The notes: a model not told the origin generated them from the letters alone. DNA of 38,131 bases from Caenispirillum bisanense (GCA_945906455.1 CAMDRB010000006.1:1-38131), one strand, 5' to 3'. Numbered from the stretch's first letter, positions 1 through 8,493 are shown. Made by a program: numbers and translations.

Positions 1-811
1 TCCAGAAGCCACGCTCGCCGTCGTCGCCGCGCCGGAACGCGAGGATCACCGGCAGCGTGATCTTGCCTTCGCGGAAATCGTCGCCCACGGTCTTGCCCAG
101 TTCCTGCTGGCGGGCCGAATAATCCAGCACGTCGTCGATCAGCTGGAACGCGATCCCCAAGTTGAGGCCGTAGACCCGCAAGGCCTCTTCTTCAACATCG
201 GGCCGTTCGGCCACGACCGCGCCGATGCGCGCGGCGGCCGCGAACAGTTCCGCGGTCTTGGCCTGAATGACCTCAAGATACTGGGCCTCGCTGGTCTCGG
301 TGTCGTTCGAGGTCAGCAGCTGATGCACTTCGCCTTCGGCGATCACCGACGAGGCGCGGCTGAGGATTTGCAGAACCTTGAGTGAGCCGTCTTCGATCAT
401 CAGTTCGAACGCCCGGCTGAACAGAAAGTCGCCCACCAGCACGCTCGATTGATTGCCCCAAATGGCGTTGGCCGACGATTGTCCGCGCCTGAGCGCGCTG
501 TCGTCGACCACGTCGTCATGGAGCAGGGTCGCGGTATGGATGAATTCGACGCAGGTGGCGAGGCGGATATGCCGCTCGCCCAGGTAGCCGCAAAGCTTGG
601 TGGCGGCGAGCGTGAGTAGCGGGCGCAGGCGTTTGCCGCCGGCGGCAACTACATGCCCGGCCAACTGCGGGATTAGCGCCACCGGGCTGTTCATGCGCGC
701 GATGATCGTGCGGTTGACGGCCTTGAGGTCGTCCTCGACCAAATCCACCAGGGCATCGAGGGCCTTGGATTTGGCGCGGCGGCTGGCGTCCAGGTTGACG
801 ATGGTGGCCAA
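1..811 (-). CDS. ispB: Polyprenyl (octaprenyl-type) diphosphate synthase, 3' end cut by window
   Basis: Condenses isopentenyl diphosphate onto an allylic primer to make the isoprenoid chain of ubiquinone; cytosolic or membrane-associated. About 270 N-terminal codons are in the window. The first Asp-rich motif reads LLHDDVVDDSALRRG and the second reads FQLIDDVLDYSA, the two magnesium-diphosphate sites of trans-prenyltransferases. The chosen start is a TTG at 811-809 (LATIVNLDASRRAK), because AAGGA lies 8-10 bases upstream and no ATG fits. Transcribed away from the DUF2007/methyltransferase genes, so the 108-bp gap at 812-919 should hold divergent promoters. The product chain length cannot be read from sequence alone, so the symbol is tentative. 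Confidence 0.9.
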   Translation of the reverse strand, partial: MATIVNLDASRRAKSKALDALVDLVEDDLKAVNRTIIARMNSPVALIPQLAGHVVAAGGKRLRPLLTLAATKLCGYLGERHIRLATCVEFIHTATLLHDDVVDDSALRRGQSSANAIWGNQSSVLVGDFLFSRAFELMIEDGSLKVLQILSRASSVIAEGEVHQLLTSNDTETSEAQYLEVIQAKTAELFAAAARIGAVVAERPDVEEEALRVYGLNLGIAFQLIDDVLDYSARQQELGKTVGDDFREGKITLPVILAFRRGDDGERGFW

Positions 812-919
812 GGCTTGATCCTTACGAATGCGATCTAAAGTTTACGGCATGCCTCGCACGGCTTGCTAATTCTACACAGGACGGTCAGGCTTGGGCCATC
901 CTCTTTCCGAGGTTCTTTG

Positions 920-1129
920 ATGGTTGAGCTGTTTCATACCCAGGATCCGGTGCTGATGTCGGCGGTCAAGGCCGCCCTGGCCGAGGCCGAGATCCCGGCG
1001 GTGGAGTTCGACGGCCCGATCGCCGACATGTACGGCTCCGCCTTTCCGCGCCGCCTCATGGTGCTGGAAGATGATCTCGGCGCGGCGCGGCTGATCGTGC
1101 ACGACCTTTGCCCGGATTGCCTCGCGTGA
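920..1129 (+). CDS. DUF2007-family small protein (putative signal-transducing protein)
   Basis: A 69-residue soluble protein starting MVELFHTQDPVLMSAVKAALAEAEIPAVEF and ending in a Cys pair (DLCPDCLA). Its length and layout fit the DUF2007 family, which is often found beside this methyltransferase in Alphaproteobacteria; the molecular role is unknown. The ATG at 920 has GAGG about 8 bases upstream and is preferred over an upstream in-frame start at 863. The stop overlaps the GTG start of the next gene (GTGA), so the two are probably translationally coupled. Confidence 0.75.
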   Translation: MVELFHTQDPVLMSAVKAALAEAEIPAVEFDGPIADMYGSAFPRRLMVLEDDLGAARLIVHDLCPDCLA

Positions 1130-1881
1130 ACGAAAGCGTCACCCCGGCCACCACGACCGATGGCTTGCTCGACGGGCGGGTGATCTTGCGCCAGCCCTTG
1201 ACCGGCTATCGCGCCGCCGTCGATCCGGTGCTGCTCGCGGCCGCCGTGCGCGCGAAGCCCGGCCAATCGGTGCTTGACGCCGGCTGTGGCGCCGGTGCCG
1301 CCATGTTCTGCCTGGCCGTGCGCGTGCCGGGGTTGGCCCTTACCGGGATTGAGCTGCAGCCGGGAGAGGCCGCGCTGGCGCGTGAGAGTGTGTCGCTCAA
1401 CTCCTTCGCCGAGGGGTGTGTGATTGCCGCTATCGTCACCGGCGATATTCTCCGACCGCCCGCCGAGATGTTGAACGCCTTCGACATCGTCATCACCAAT
1501 CCGCCTTACGGCGACAGCGGCACGCCGCCGCCCAACGAGAACCTCGCCGTTGCCCACATGGAAGGCGAAGCCGACGTTGCCGGATGGATCAAGGGCTGCC
1601 TGGCTTGTCTCAAGCCCAAAGGCCGGCTGGTGATGATCCACCGCGCCGATCGGTTGTCGGAGATCCTCGCAAGCCTCCACGACCGCAAGGCCGGCGATAT
1701 CCGGATCTTGCCGATTTTCCCAAAGACCGGACAACCGGCGCGCCGCGTGATCGTCGATGCCGGCAAGGATCGCCGCTCGCCCGATACCCTGCTGCCCGGC
1801 CTGGTCCTGCACATTGGGGATGGCAGCTATACGGCGGAGGCCGATGCCGTCCTGCGCCGGGCCGGGGCTCTGGCGATTTAA
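1126..1881 (+). CDS. tRNA1(Val) A37 N6-methyltransferase-like (TrmN6/YfiC type) SAM methyltransferase
   Basis: Class I Rossmann methyltransferase of 251 residues. The SAM-binding motif I is VLDAGCGAGAAMFCLA near residues 48-63. The catalytic NPPY motif (ITNPPYGDSG) near residue 125 is the signature of N6-adenine or N5-glutamine methyltransferases. The N-terminus DGRVILRQPLTGYRAAVDPVLLAAAV matches the TrmN6-like group, which methylates A37 of tRNA1(Val) in Escherichia coli. GTG 1126 is chosen because it overlaps the TGA of the DUF2007 gene; TTG codons at 1108 and 1117 are alternatives. The exact substrate is inferred by family only. Confidence 0.82.
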   Translation: MNESVTPATTTDGLLDGRVILRQPLTGYRAAVDPVLLAAAVRAKPGQSVLDAGCGAGAAMFCLAVRVPGLALTGIELQPGEAALARESVSLNSFAEGCVIAAIVTGDILRPPAEMLNAFDIVITNPPYGDSGTPPPNENLAVAHMEGEADVAGWIKGCLACLKPKGRLVMIHRADRLSEILASLHDRKAGDIRILPIFPKTGQPARRVIVDAGKDRRSPDTLLPGLVLHIGDGSYTAEADAVLRRAGALAI

Positions 1882-1931
1882 TCTGCCCGCCGCTGTTTCT
1901 TTGTCCGCCGCTCAACCCTATATTCGCTGCC

Positions 1932-2171
1932 ATGATCAGTCTCGCCAAAATCGCCTTCACCGTCGCGGTGATCTACGCCGTCTGGTATTTCTTCAAATAC
2001 CGCCTGCGGATCGCTGCCGCCCACAAGGCCATGATGGCCGAGCGCGCCCGCGCCGCCGCCGAGGCCGCCGCGCGCAATCCTGGAACGCCCTTGGCCCAGG
2101 ACCTGGTGCCGTGCCCCAAATGCGGCTCGTATATCGCCGCCGGAACGGCCTGCGCCTGCGAAAAGACCTAA
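1932..2171 (+). CDS. Small membrane-anchored zinc-ribbon protein (PP0621-like)
   Basis: A 79-residue protein with one N-terminal membrane segment (residues about 4-20, ISLAKIAFTVAVIYAVWYFF), an Ala/Arg-rich helix, and a C-terminal four-cysteine knuckle (CPKCGSYIAAGTACAC) that would bind zinc. The layout resembles short uncharacterised proteins labelled PP0621 family. No function is known to me. It sits between the methyltransferase and glyQ on the same strand. Confidence 0.65.
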   Translation: MISLAKIAFTVAVIYAVWYFFKYRLRIAAAHKAMMAERARAAAEAAARNPGTPLAQDLVPCPKCGSYIAAGTACACEKT

Positions 2172-2224
2172 CCTGCCTTGATTCTCCGGCTGCTCACCGG
2201 TAGCTTCCGGCGCTTGTGAAACGG

Positions 2225-3319
2225 ATGCACGCCATGGCCCGCGCCCCCAAGCGAAAAACGCCGAAAAACAAGGCCAAAGCCAAGGTTTCCAAGGCCCGAG
2301 CGGCGGATCCGCGTGCGTCCAAAGCAAGAGCGGCGAAACCGCGCGTTTCCAAGGCGAAGCCGCCTGCGTCAAAAGCGAAGCCGCGCGTTTCCAAAACGAA
2401 GCCGCGCGCACCGAAACCCGCGCGCAAGGCCGCAGCCAAACCGACGCCGCTCGATTTCCAATCGCTGATTCTCACCTTGCAGAAATTCTGGGCCGACCAG
2501 GGCTGCGTCATCCTTCAGCCCTACGACATGGAGATGGGCGCCGGCACGTTCCATCCGGCGACGACCTTGCGCGCGCTCGGCAAGGAGCCGTGGAGTGCTG
2601 CCTACGTTCAGCCGTCACGCCGCCCCGGCGACGGCCGCTACGGCGAGAACCCCAACCGCTTGCAGCACTACTATCAGTTCCAAGTAATCATCAAACCGTC
2701 GCCCGCCGACCCGCAGGCGCTGTACCTGGAAAGTCTGAAAGCCATCGGCATCGATCCGGGGGCTCACGACATCCGCTTTGTCGAGGACGACTGGGAAAGC
2801 CCGACACTGGGCGCTTGGGGGCTGGGCTGGGAAGTCTGGTGCGACGGCATGGAGGTCACGCAGTTCACCTACTTCCAGCAGGTCGGCGGCATTGAATGCG
2901 ATCCGGTGGCGGTCGAACTTACCTACGGCCTCGAACGCCTGGCCATGTATGTGCAGGGCCGCGAGAATGTCTTTGACCTCGATTTCAACGGCCGCGGCGT
3001 TACCTACCGTGACATTTTTCACCGCGCCGAAGTGGAATATTCCGCCCACAATTTCGAATACGCCGACACCGATCTTCTATTCCAGCGCTTCGTGGCCTGC
3101 GAACGGGAATGCAATGCGTTGCTGGCAGCCCGCCTCGCGCAGCCCGCCTACGACCAGTGCATCAAGGCCTCGCATACCTTCAACTTGCTCGATGCCCGCG
3201 GCGTCATCAGCGTGACCGAGCGCGCCGCCTATATCGGCCGCGTGCGCGCCCTGGCCAAGCTTTGCTGCGAAGCCTGGCTCGCGCCCACCAACCCGCCCAC
3301 CAACACGCACGCGGGGTAA
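2225..3319 (+). CDS. glyQ: Glycine-tRNA ligase alpha subunit with a basic N-terminal tail
   Basis: Alpha subunit of the bacterial heterotetrameric glycyl-tRNA synthetase, holding the class II catalytic core that makes glycyl-adenylate. The core begins at [19 protein letters not shown] and continues with the typical [22 protein letters not shown] and [19 protein letters not shown] segments. The usual family length is about 290-300 residues; here about 75 extra residues precede the core, built from repeats such as SKARAA, SKAKP and KPRVSK. GTG 2216, ATG 2225 and ATG 2234 are in-frame starts; none has a strong Shine-Dalgarno sequence, so the exact start is open. No in-frame ATG or GTG lies between the tail and the core, so the tail is probably translated. 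glyS begins 4 bases after the stop. Confidence 0.95.
   Translation: MHAMARAPKRKTPKNKAKAKVSKARAADPRASKARAAKPRVSKAKPPASKAKPRVSKTKPRAPKPARKAAAKPTPLDFQSLILTLQKFWADQGCVILQPYDMEMGAGTFHPATTLRALGKEPWSAAYVQPSRRPGDGRYGENPNRLQHYYQFQVIIKPSPADPQALYLESLKAIGIDPGAHDIRFVEDDWESPTLGAWGLGWEVWCDGMEVTQFTYFQQVGGIECDPVAVELTYGLERLAMYVQGRENVFDLDFNGRGVTYRDIFHRAEVEYSAHNFEYADTDLLFQRFVACERECNALLAARLAQPAYDQCIKASHTFNLLDARGVISVTERAAYIGRVRALAKLCCEAWLAPTNPPTNTHAG
2234..2452 (+). repeat. Lys/Ala/Pro-rich repeats coding for the GlyQ tail
   Basis: Degenerate direct repeats inside glyQ. Units such as GCGCGTTTCCAA occur twice in the second half, and the protein units SKAKP, SKARAA and KPRVSK recur. The composition resembles histone H1-like or AlgP-like bacterial tails and is very unlike the catalytic core that follows. 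Confidence 0.7.
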
Positions 3320-3323
3320 GGCC

Positions 3324-5399
3324 ATGTCCGAACTCCTGCTCGAAATCTTTTCCGAGGAAATTCCCGCCCGCATGCAAAAGCAGGCGGCGGCCGATCTTGG
3401 CCGGCTGGTCGGCGAGGGCTTGAAGGCGGGCGGCCTCGCCGCGCGGTCCTTGGCAACCCTGGTCGGCCCGCGCCGCTTGGTGCTGGTGGCCGATGGCTTG
3501 CCGAAATCCCAGCCCGATACGCTCGAAGAACGCAAGGGCCCGCAAGTGGGCGCGCCGGAGTTGGCCATCCAAGGCTTTCTGAAGGCCGCCGGCCTCGCCA
3601 GCCTCGATCAGGCCGAACGGCGCGAGCTGCCCAAGGGCACATTCTATTTCGCCGTCAGCAAGAAACCGGGGCGCGCCACGGCCGCCGTGGTCAAGGACAT
3701 CGTTGAGGCGGCGCTCGGGCAATTTCCCTGGCCGAAATCCATGCGCTGGGCCCACAACCCGGCGCGCTGGGTGCGGCCCTTGCACGGAATCGTCTGTATT
3801 CTGGAGGGCGAGGTGGTGCCCGTGACCTTCGCCGGCATCACGGCCGGCGCGATCACGCGCGGGCACCGCTTTCTCGCGCCGGGGGCGATCACGGTCAAGA
3901 ATTTCGCCGACTACCAGGCCAAGCTGCGCGCGGCCTTTGTGCTGATCGATCCGGCTGAGCGCGCCCAGCTGATTTCTTCGACCCTAGCGAAGCTCGCGGT
4001 CGCCGAAGGCCTTAGGGTGAAGGATGACGCCGGACTGCTCGCCGAAGTCACCGGCCTGGTCGAATGGCCGGTGCCGTTGCTCGGGACCATCGATGCCGCC
4101 TTCATGGATGTGCCGGCGGAGGTCTTGACCTCGGCCATGCGCAAGCACCAGAAATATTTCGCGCTCACCGACGGCGACGGCAAACTCGCCAACCGGTTCG
4201 GTGTGGTCGCCAATATGGCCACGTCGGACCGGGGAAAGGCGATTATCGCCGGCAACGAACGTGTGCTGCGCTCGCGCCTCTCCGACGCTAAGTTTTTCTG
4301 GGTGCAGGATAAGAAAAGAACCCTGGAGAGCCGCCTGCCGAAACTGGAAGAGCGCGTCTTCCAGGCCAAGCTTGGCACCATGCGCGACAAGGCCGATCGC
4401 ATCGCGCGGTTGGCGGCCTATCTCGCGGCCTACGTTCCGGGAAGCAATGCCGAGGAGGCGCACCGCGCCGGACTGTTGTGCAAAGCCGATCTTTCATCGG
4501 ACATGGTCGGAGAGTTTCCCGACCTTCAAGGCATCATGGGCCGCTATTACGCGCTGCACGACTACGAGCCCACTATGGTCGCGAACGCCATCGCCGACCA
4601 CTACGCCCCGCTGGGCCCAAATGAGTCTTGCCCGAAGGCGCCGGTCAGTATCGCCGTGGCCTGCGCCGACAAGATCGACAGCCTCGTGGGCTTTTTCGCC
4701 ATTGACGAAAAACCCACCGGCTCCAAAGACCCCTACGCGCTTCGCCGCGCCGCCTTGGGCCTGATCCGCATTGTCCTTGAGAACAAACTCCGCCTCGCGT
4801 TGCTGCCGGCCTTCGGTTTTGCGCTTGGCGGCTACGGCGAATTGGTCCGAGACTCCGCCCGCGAACAGGTCGAGCGCGAGCTTTTGGAATTCTTCGCCGA
4901 TCGTCTCAAGGCCCATCTGCGTGACAAGGGCGTGCGCCACGATCTGGTCGCGGCGGTGTTCGCGCGCGGCGACGAGGATGATCTGGTGCGCTTCATGGCG
5001 CGCGTCGATGCCCTGGCGGCATTTGTCAAAAGCGACGACGGCGCCAACCTCTTGGTGGCCTACCGCCGCGCGGCCAATATTGTCCGCATCGAGGAAAAGA
5101 AGGACGGCGCGGTTTATGCGGGCGAGATCGCCGAAGCCGATCTCGGCGCGCCCGAGGCCAGCGCATTGCTCGCGGCCATCGCCGCCATTGAGACCACCGT
5201 CGATGCCGCGTTGCATCGGGAGGGTTTCGCCGCCGCCATGGCCGCGCTCGCGGATCTGCGCCAGCCGGTCGATCGCTTCTTCGATAAGGTCAAAGTCAAC
5301 GCCGACGAACCAGCCCCGCGGGCCGCACGCCTGCGGCTGCTGTCGCGCATCCAGGCGGCCATGGACCGGGTCGCCGACTTCTCCAAAATCGAGGGCTAG
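3324..5399 (+). CDS. glyS: Glycine-tRNA ligase beta subunit
   Basis: Beta subunit of heterotetrameric glycyl-tRNA synthetase, needed for tRNA-Gly binding. 691 residues, the usual length. Typical segments are the N-terminal LLLEIFSEEIPARMQKQAAADL, the middle FTLM-type region AMRKHQKYFALTD, the HD-like segment HRAGLLCKADLSSDMVGEFPDLQGIMGRYYA, and a C-terminal DALR-like anticodon-binding helix region ending RLRLLSRIQAAMDRVADFSKIEG. The ATG start follows GGGGTAAGG of the glyQ stop region, so glyQ and glyS form an operon. Confidence 0.96.
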   Translation: MSELLLEIFSEEIPARMQKQAAADLGRLVGEGLKAGGLAARSLATLVGPRRLVLVADGLPKSQPDTLEERKGPQVGAPELAIQGFLKAAGLASLDQAERRELPKGTFYFAVSKKPGRATAAVVKDIVEAALGQFPWPKSMRWAHNPARWVRPLHGIVCILEGEVVPVTFAGITAGAITRGHRFLAPGAITVKNFADYQAKLRAAFVLIDPAERAQLISSTLAKLAVAEGLRVKDDAGLLAEVTGLVEWPVPLLGTIDAAFMDVPAEVLTSAMRKHQKYFALTDGDGKLANRFGVVANMATSDRGKAIIAGNERVLRSRLSDAKFFWVQDKKRTLESRLPKLEERVFQAKLGTMRDKADRIARLAAYLAAYVPGSNAEEAHRAGLLCKADLSSDMVGEFPDLQGIMGRYYALHDYEPTMVANAIADHYAPLGPNESCPKAPVSIAVACADKIDSLVGFFAIDEKPTGSKDPYALRRAALGLIRIVLENKLRLALLPAFGFALGGYGELVRDSAREQVERELLEFFADRLKAHLRDKGVRHDLVAAVFARGDEDDLVRFMARVDALAAFVKSDDGANLLVAYRRAANIVRIEEKKDGAVYAGEIAEADLGAPEASALLAAIAAIETTVDAALHREGFAAAMAALADLRQPVDRFFDKVKVNADEPAPRAARLRLLSRIQAAMDRVADFSKIEG

Positions 5400-5407
5400 C
5401 CTGATCA

Positions 5408-5460
5408 AATTAATTAGGGTCAGAGTAAAATAAATAATTTTACTCTGACCCTAATTAATT
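5408..5460. repeat. Perfect 24-bp inverted repeat (REP/MITE-like palindrome)
   Basis: Left arm 5408-5431 and right arm 5437-5460 are perfect reverse complements separated by AAATA. Each arm has an AATTAATT outer end and a GGGTCAGAGTAAAAT core. It lies 9 bp after the glyS stop in otherwise GC-rich DNA. It could act as a terminator hairpin after glyS, although the T-run is inside the stem. A degenerate relative lies near 23803-23880. Confidence 0.85.
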
Positions 5461-5462
5461 AT

Positions 5463-5583
5463 GTAAGGCGGGATAGCCAAAAATCTATCCCCTTACGCAT
5501 TTTTGCATAATTTTCCCCTGTAAACCCCAATTTTTCGCTATCTTCAAGCTTACCTTACGCTTCAGCTGAAAAGGTAAGCTTAC
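5463..5583. promoter_or_regulatory. Operator-like cluster of GCTTAC/CCTTAC half-sites before HTH-PPDK
   Basis: Six (G/C)CTTAC hexamers on either strand lie at 5463-5468, 5491-5496, 5548-5553, 5553-5558, 5574-5579 and 5578-5583. They include an 11-bp inverted repeat (AAGCTTACCTT at 5546-5556 with AAGGTAAGCTT at 5571-5581), a perfect palindrome GTAAGCTTAC at 5574-5583 and a central palindrome TTCAGCTGAA at 5561-5570. The right arm contains the only plausible Shine-Dalgarno (AAAGG) for the next gene. The element could therefore be a DNA operator, an RNA hairpin hiding the ribosome site, or both. Function is inferred. Confidence 0.5.
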
Positions 5584-5586
5584 ATC

Positions 5587-8493
5587 ATGCGTGATCATGC
5601 TCTGGAACGGGCCATTAGCGAAGCCGGCGGCACGGCCGCTCTGGCCCGCATTATTAATGTGACCCCCCAGGCCATCAGCCAGTGGGACCGGGTTCCCGCC
5701 GAACGGGCCTTGGCGGTCGAGCAGGCCACCGGCGGCAGAGTCACGCGCCACGAACTGCGGCCTGATCTCTATCCGTCGCCCGCCGGGGCCGCCGCGTCCG
5801 GGTCGACCACCGGCAAGTGGGTCTACAGCTTCGGCGCCGGCAAGGCCGAAGGTTCCGCCACGATGAAGGAGCTTCTCGGCGGTAAGGGCGCCAATCTTGC
5901 CGAAATGAGTGCGATCGGCGTGCCGGTGCCGCCGGGCTTGACCATCACCACCGCGGTCTGCACGCATTTCTACGCCCACAGCAAACAGTTTCCGGCGGAC
6001 CTCAAAGCCCAGGTCGAGCGTGGCCTCGGCGAAATCGAGCACCAAATCGGCGCCGGCTTCGGCGACGTCGCGCGGCCCCTCCTGGTCTCGGTGCGCTCGG
6101 GCGCGCGGGCCTCGATGCCGGGGATGATGGATACCATCCTCAACCTCGGCCTCAACGACGCCACCGTCGAAGGCCTGGCGAAGCAATCGGGCGACGCGCG
6201 CTTCGCCTACGACAGCTACCGCCGTTTCGTCCAGATGTATTCCAGCGTCGTGCTCGGCATCGATCACTACGACTTCGAGCACCTGCTCGAGCTTGCCAAA
6301 GAAGACAAGGGTGTCGCGCTCGACACCCAGCTCGAGGCCTCCGATCTCAAGGCCTTGGTTGAGGCCTACAAGCGGAAGATCGAAGAAGAACTGGGCGAAC
6401 CCTTTCCGCAGGACGTGCACCAGCAGTTGTGGGGCGCCGTCGGCGCGGTGTTTGGCAGCTGGATGAACCAGCGCGCCATCACCTACAGGAAACTCCACGA
6501 CATTCCCGACGGCTGGGGTACGGCCGTCAATCTGCAAGCCATGGTCTTCGGCAATATGGGCGCGGACTGCGCCACCGGCGTGTGCTTCAGTCGCGACCCC
6601 TCGACCGGCGAGAACGCCTTTTACGGCGAGTACCTCGTCAACGCCCAAGGCGAGGACGTGGTCGCGGGCATCAGAACGCCGCAGCAGATCACGCTTGCCG
6701 GTAAACTCGCGCAACGTTCGGCGCTCCCCGCCATGGAGGAGGTCATGCCCGGGCTGTACAAGGAACTGGTCGAGTACCGCGATCGCCTGGAACGCCATTA
6801 CACCGACATGCAGGACATGGAGTTCACCATCCAGAAGGGCAAGCTCTGGATGCTGCAAACCCGGGGCGGCAAGCGCACCGCCCAAGCCGGGTTCAAAATC
6901 GCCGTCGACATGGCGCGCGAAGGGCTGATCTCGGAGAACGAAGCCGTGCGCCGCATCGACCCTTTGCAACTTGACCAGCTTTTGCACCCGACCCTCGATC
7001 CCAAGGCACCGCGCCAGCTGCTCGCGCGTGGCCTGCCGGCCTCGCCGGGCGCGGCCGCGGGGCGCATCGTCTTCACCGCCGAGGACGCCGAGGATTGGGT
7101 CAAGCGCGGCGAAGCCGTGATCCTCGTGCGCCGCGAGACCAGCCCCGAAGATATCGGCGGCATGCATGTTGCCGAAGGCATCCTGACCACCCGGGGCGGC
7201 ATGACCAGCCACGCGGCCGTGGTTGCGCGCGGCATGGGCACGCCGTGCGTCTGCGGCGCGGGCGACATCAATGTCGATGCCAAGGCCAAAACCGCCCGTG
7301 TGCGCGACAAGATCCTGCTCGAAGGCGACGTCATCACCCTCGACGGCGCCACCGGCGAAATCTTCATCGGCAAAGTCGCGACCATCCGCCCCGCGCTGAC
7401 CGGCGACTTCGCCGTGCTCATGGCCTGGGTCGATAAGATCCGCCGGCTGAAAGTGCGGGCCAACGCCGAAACGCCGCTCGATGCCGAAACCGCCCGCAAG
7501 TTCGGCGCCGAGGGGATTGGCCTCTGTCGCACCGAGCATATGTTCTTCGACACAGCGCGCATTCTCAGCATGCGCCAGATGATCCTGGCCAAGGATGCCG
7601 GTGGACGCAAAGCCGCGCTTGAAAAGCTGCTGCCCTTCCAGCGCGGCGATTTCGTCAAGCTGTTCACCATCATGGAGGGCCTGCCGGTAACCATCCGGCT
7701 GCTCGACCCGCCCCTGCACGAATTCCTGCCGCAGACCGACGCCGAAATCGCCGAGGTCGCGCAAGGCGCCGGCGTATCGGTGGACTCGGTGCGCGATGCC
7801 CTCGTGCGCTTGCACGAATCCAATCCCATGCTCGGCCATCGCGGCGTTCGCTTGGGCATCTCGCATCCTGAGATTTATGAAATGCAGGCCCAGGCTATCT
7901 TCGAGGCGGCGGCAGCGGTGGCCAAACAGGGTAAAGCGGTCTTGCCCGAGATCATGATCCCGTTGGTCGGCACGCGGCTGGAATTCGATATGATGAAAAA
8001 GGTTGTGGACACGGCGGCGGCAGCCGCTTGCGCCGCCGCGGGAGTCACCGTGGCCTACACCGTCGGCACCATGATCGAGCTGCCGCGCGCTGCCCTTTTG
8101 GCCGGCGACATCGCCGTGAGCGCGGAATTCTTTTCCTTCGGCACCAACGATCTTACGCAGATGACCCTGGGCCTTTCGCGCGACGACTGCGCCAATCTGA
8201 TCGAAATCTACCGGGCCAAGGGCATCTTCGCCGCGGACCCCTTTGCCAGCCTCGACCAGGAGGGCGTCGGCGAACTGATCACCATGGCGGCGGCGCGGGG
8301 GCGGGGGTCACGCAAGGACTTGAAGCTCGGCGTCTGCGGCGAGCACGGCGGCGACCCCGCGTCCATCGCCTTTTTCCACAAGGCCGGCCTCGACTATGTC
8401 TCGTGCTCGCCCTACCGCGTGCCGGTCGCACGCCTGGCCGCGGCGCAGGCTGCTCTCGCCGAGAAGGGCACAAAGGCTACGTCGCTCAATTAA
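5587..8493 (+). CDS. ppdK: Pyruvate, phosphate dikinase with an N-terminal Cro/YdaS-type HTH domain
   Basis: PPDK interconverts pyruvate, ATP and phosphate with phosphoenolpyruvate, AMP and diphosphate in the cytosol. Of 968 residues, about 77-968 form a complete PPDK: start KWVYSFGAGKAEG, ATP-grasp segment LLGGKGANLAEM, phospho-carrier TTRGGMTSHAAVV with His542, and the PEP/pyruvate barrel with SFGTNDLTQMTLG and catalytic Cys917 in GVCGEHGGD. Usual PPDKs begin at the KWVY segment. Here residues 1-63 form a separate domain (AISEAGGTAALARIINVTPQAISQWDRVPAERA, then TRHELRPDLYP) that matches stand-alone YdaS/Cro-like helix-turn-helix proteins. A Ser/Gly/Ala linker joins them with no stop and no in-frame ATG or GTG at the junction. 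ppdK after glyQ-glyS is a familiar order; the HTH fusion is not one I recognise. Confidence 0.93.
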   Translation: MRDHALERAISEAGGTAALARIINVTPQAISQWDRVPAERALAVEQATGGRVTRHELRPDLYPSPAGAAASGSTTGKWVYSFGAGKAEGSATMKELLGGKGANLAEMSAIGVPVPPGLTITTAVCTHFYAHSKQFPADLKAQVERGLGEIEHQIGAGFGDVARPLLVSVRSGARASMPGMMDTILNLGLNDATVEGLAKQSGDARFAYDSYRRFVQMYSSVVLGIDHYDFEHLLELAKEDKGVALDTQLEASDLKALVEAYKRKIEEELGEPFPQDVHQQLWGAVGAVFGSWMNQRAITYRKLHDIPDGWGTAVNLQAMVFGNMGADCATGVCFSRDPSTGENAFYGEYLVNAQGEDVVAGIRTPQQITLAGKLAQRSALPAMEEVMPGLYKELVEYRDRLERHYTDMQDMEFTIQKGKLWMLQTRGGKRTAQAGFKIAVDMAREGLISENEAVRRIDPLQLDQLLHPTLDPKAPRQLLARGLPASPGAAAGRIVFTAEDAEDWVKRGEAVILVRRETSPEDIGGMHVAEGILTTRGGMTSHAAVVARGMGTPCVCGAGDINVDAKAKTARVRDKILLEGDVITLDGATGEIFIGKVATIRPALTGDFAVLMAWVDKIRRLKVRANAETPLDAETARKFGAEGIGLCRTEHMFFDTARILSMRQMILAKDAGGRKAALEKLLPFQRGDFVKLFTIMEGLPVTIRLLDPPLHEFLPQTDAEIAEVAQGAGVSVDSVRDALVRLHESNPMLGHRGVRLGISHPEIYEMQAQAIFEAAAAVAKQGKAVLPEIMIPLVGTRLEFDMMKKVVDTAAAAACAAAGVTVAYTVGTMIELPRAALLAGDIAVSAEFFSFGTNDLTQMTLGLSRDDCANLIEIYRAKGIFAADPFASLDQEGVGELITMAAARGRGSRKDLKLGVCGEHGGDPASIAFFHKAGLDYVSCSPYRVPVARLAAAQAALAEKGTKATSLN

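Noticed and set aside
2216-2450. Idea that the GlyQ tail is a separate small gene or an untranslated leader
   Set aside because: The frame is continuous into the core with no stop and no in-frame ATG/GTG near the core.
5408-5460. Simple intrinsic terminator for glyS
   Set aside because: The hairpin is much longer than a normal terminator, has its T-run inside the stem, and shares its core with another locus; a terminator side-role is still possible.
5485-7866. Open frame of 793 codons on the minus strand opposite ppdK
   Set aside because: The ppdK frame on the other strand has full motifs. The antisense frame is Gly/Arg/His-rich with no recognisable domain, as expected opposite GC-rich coding DNA.
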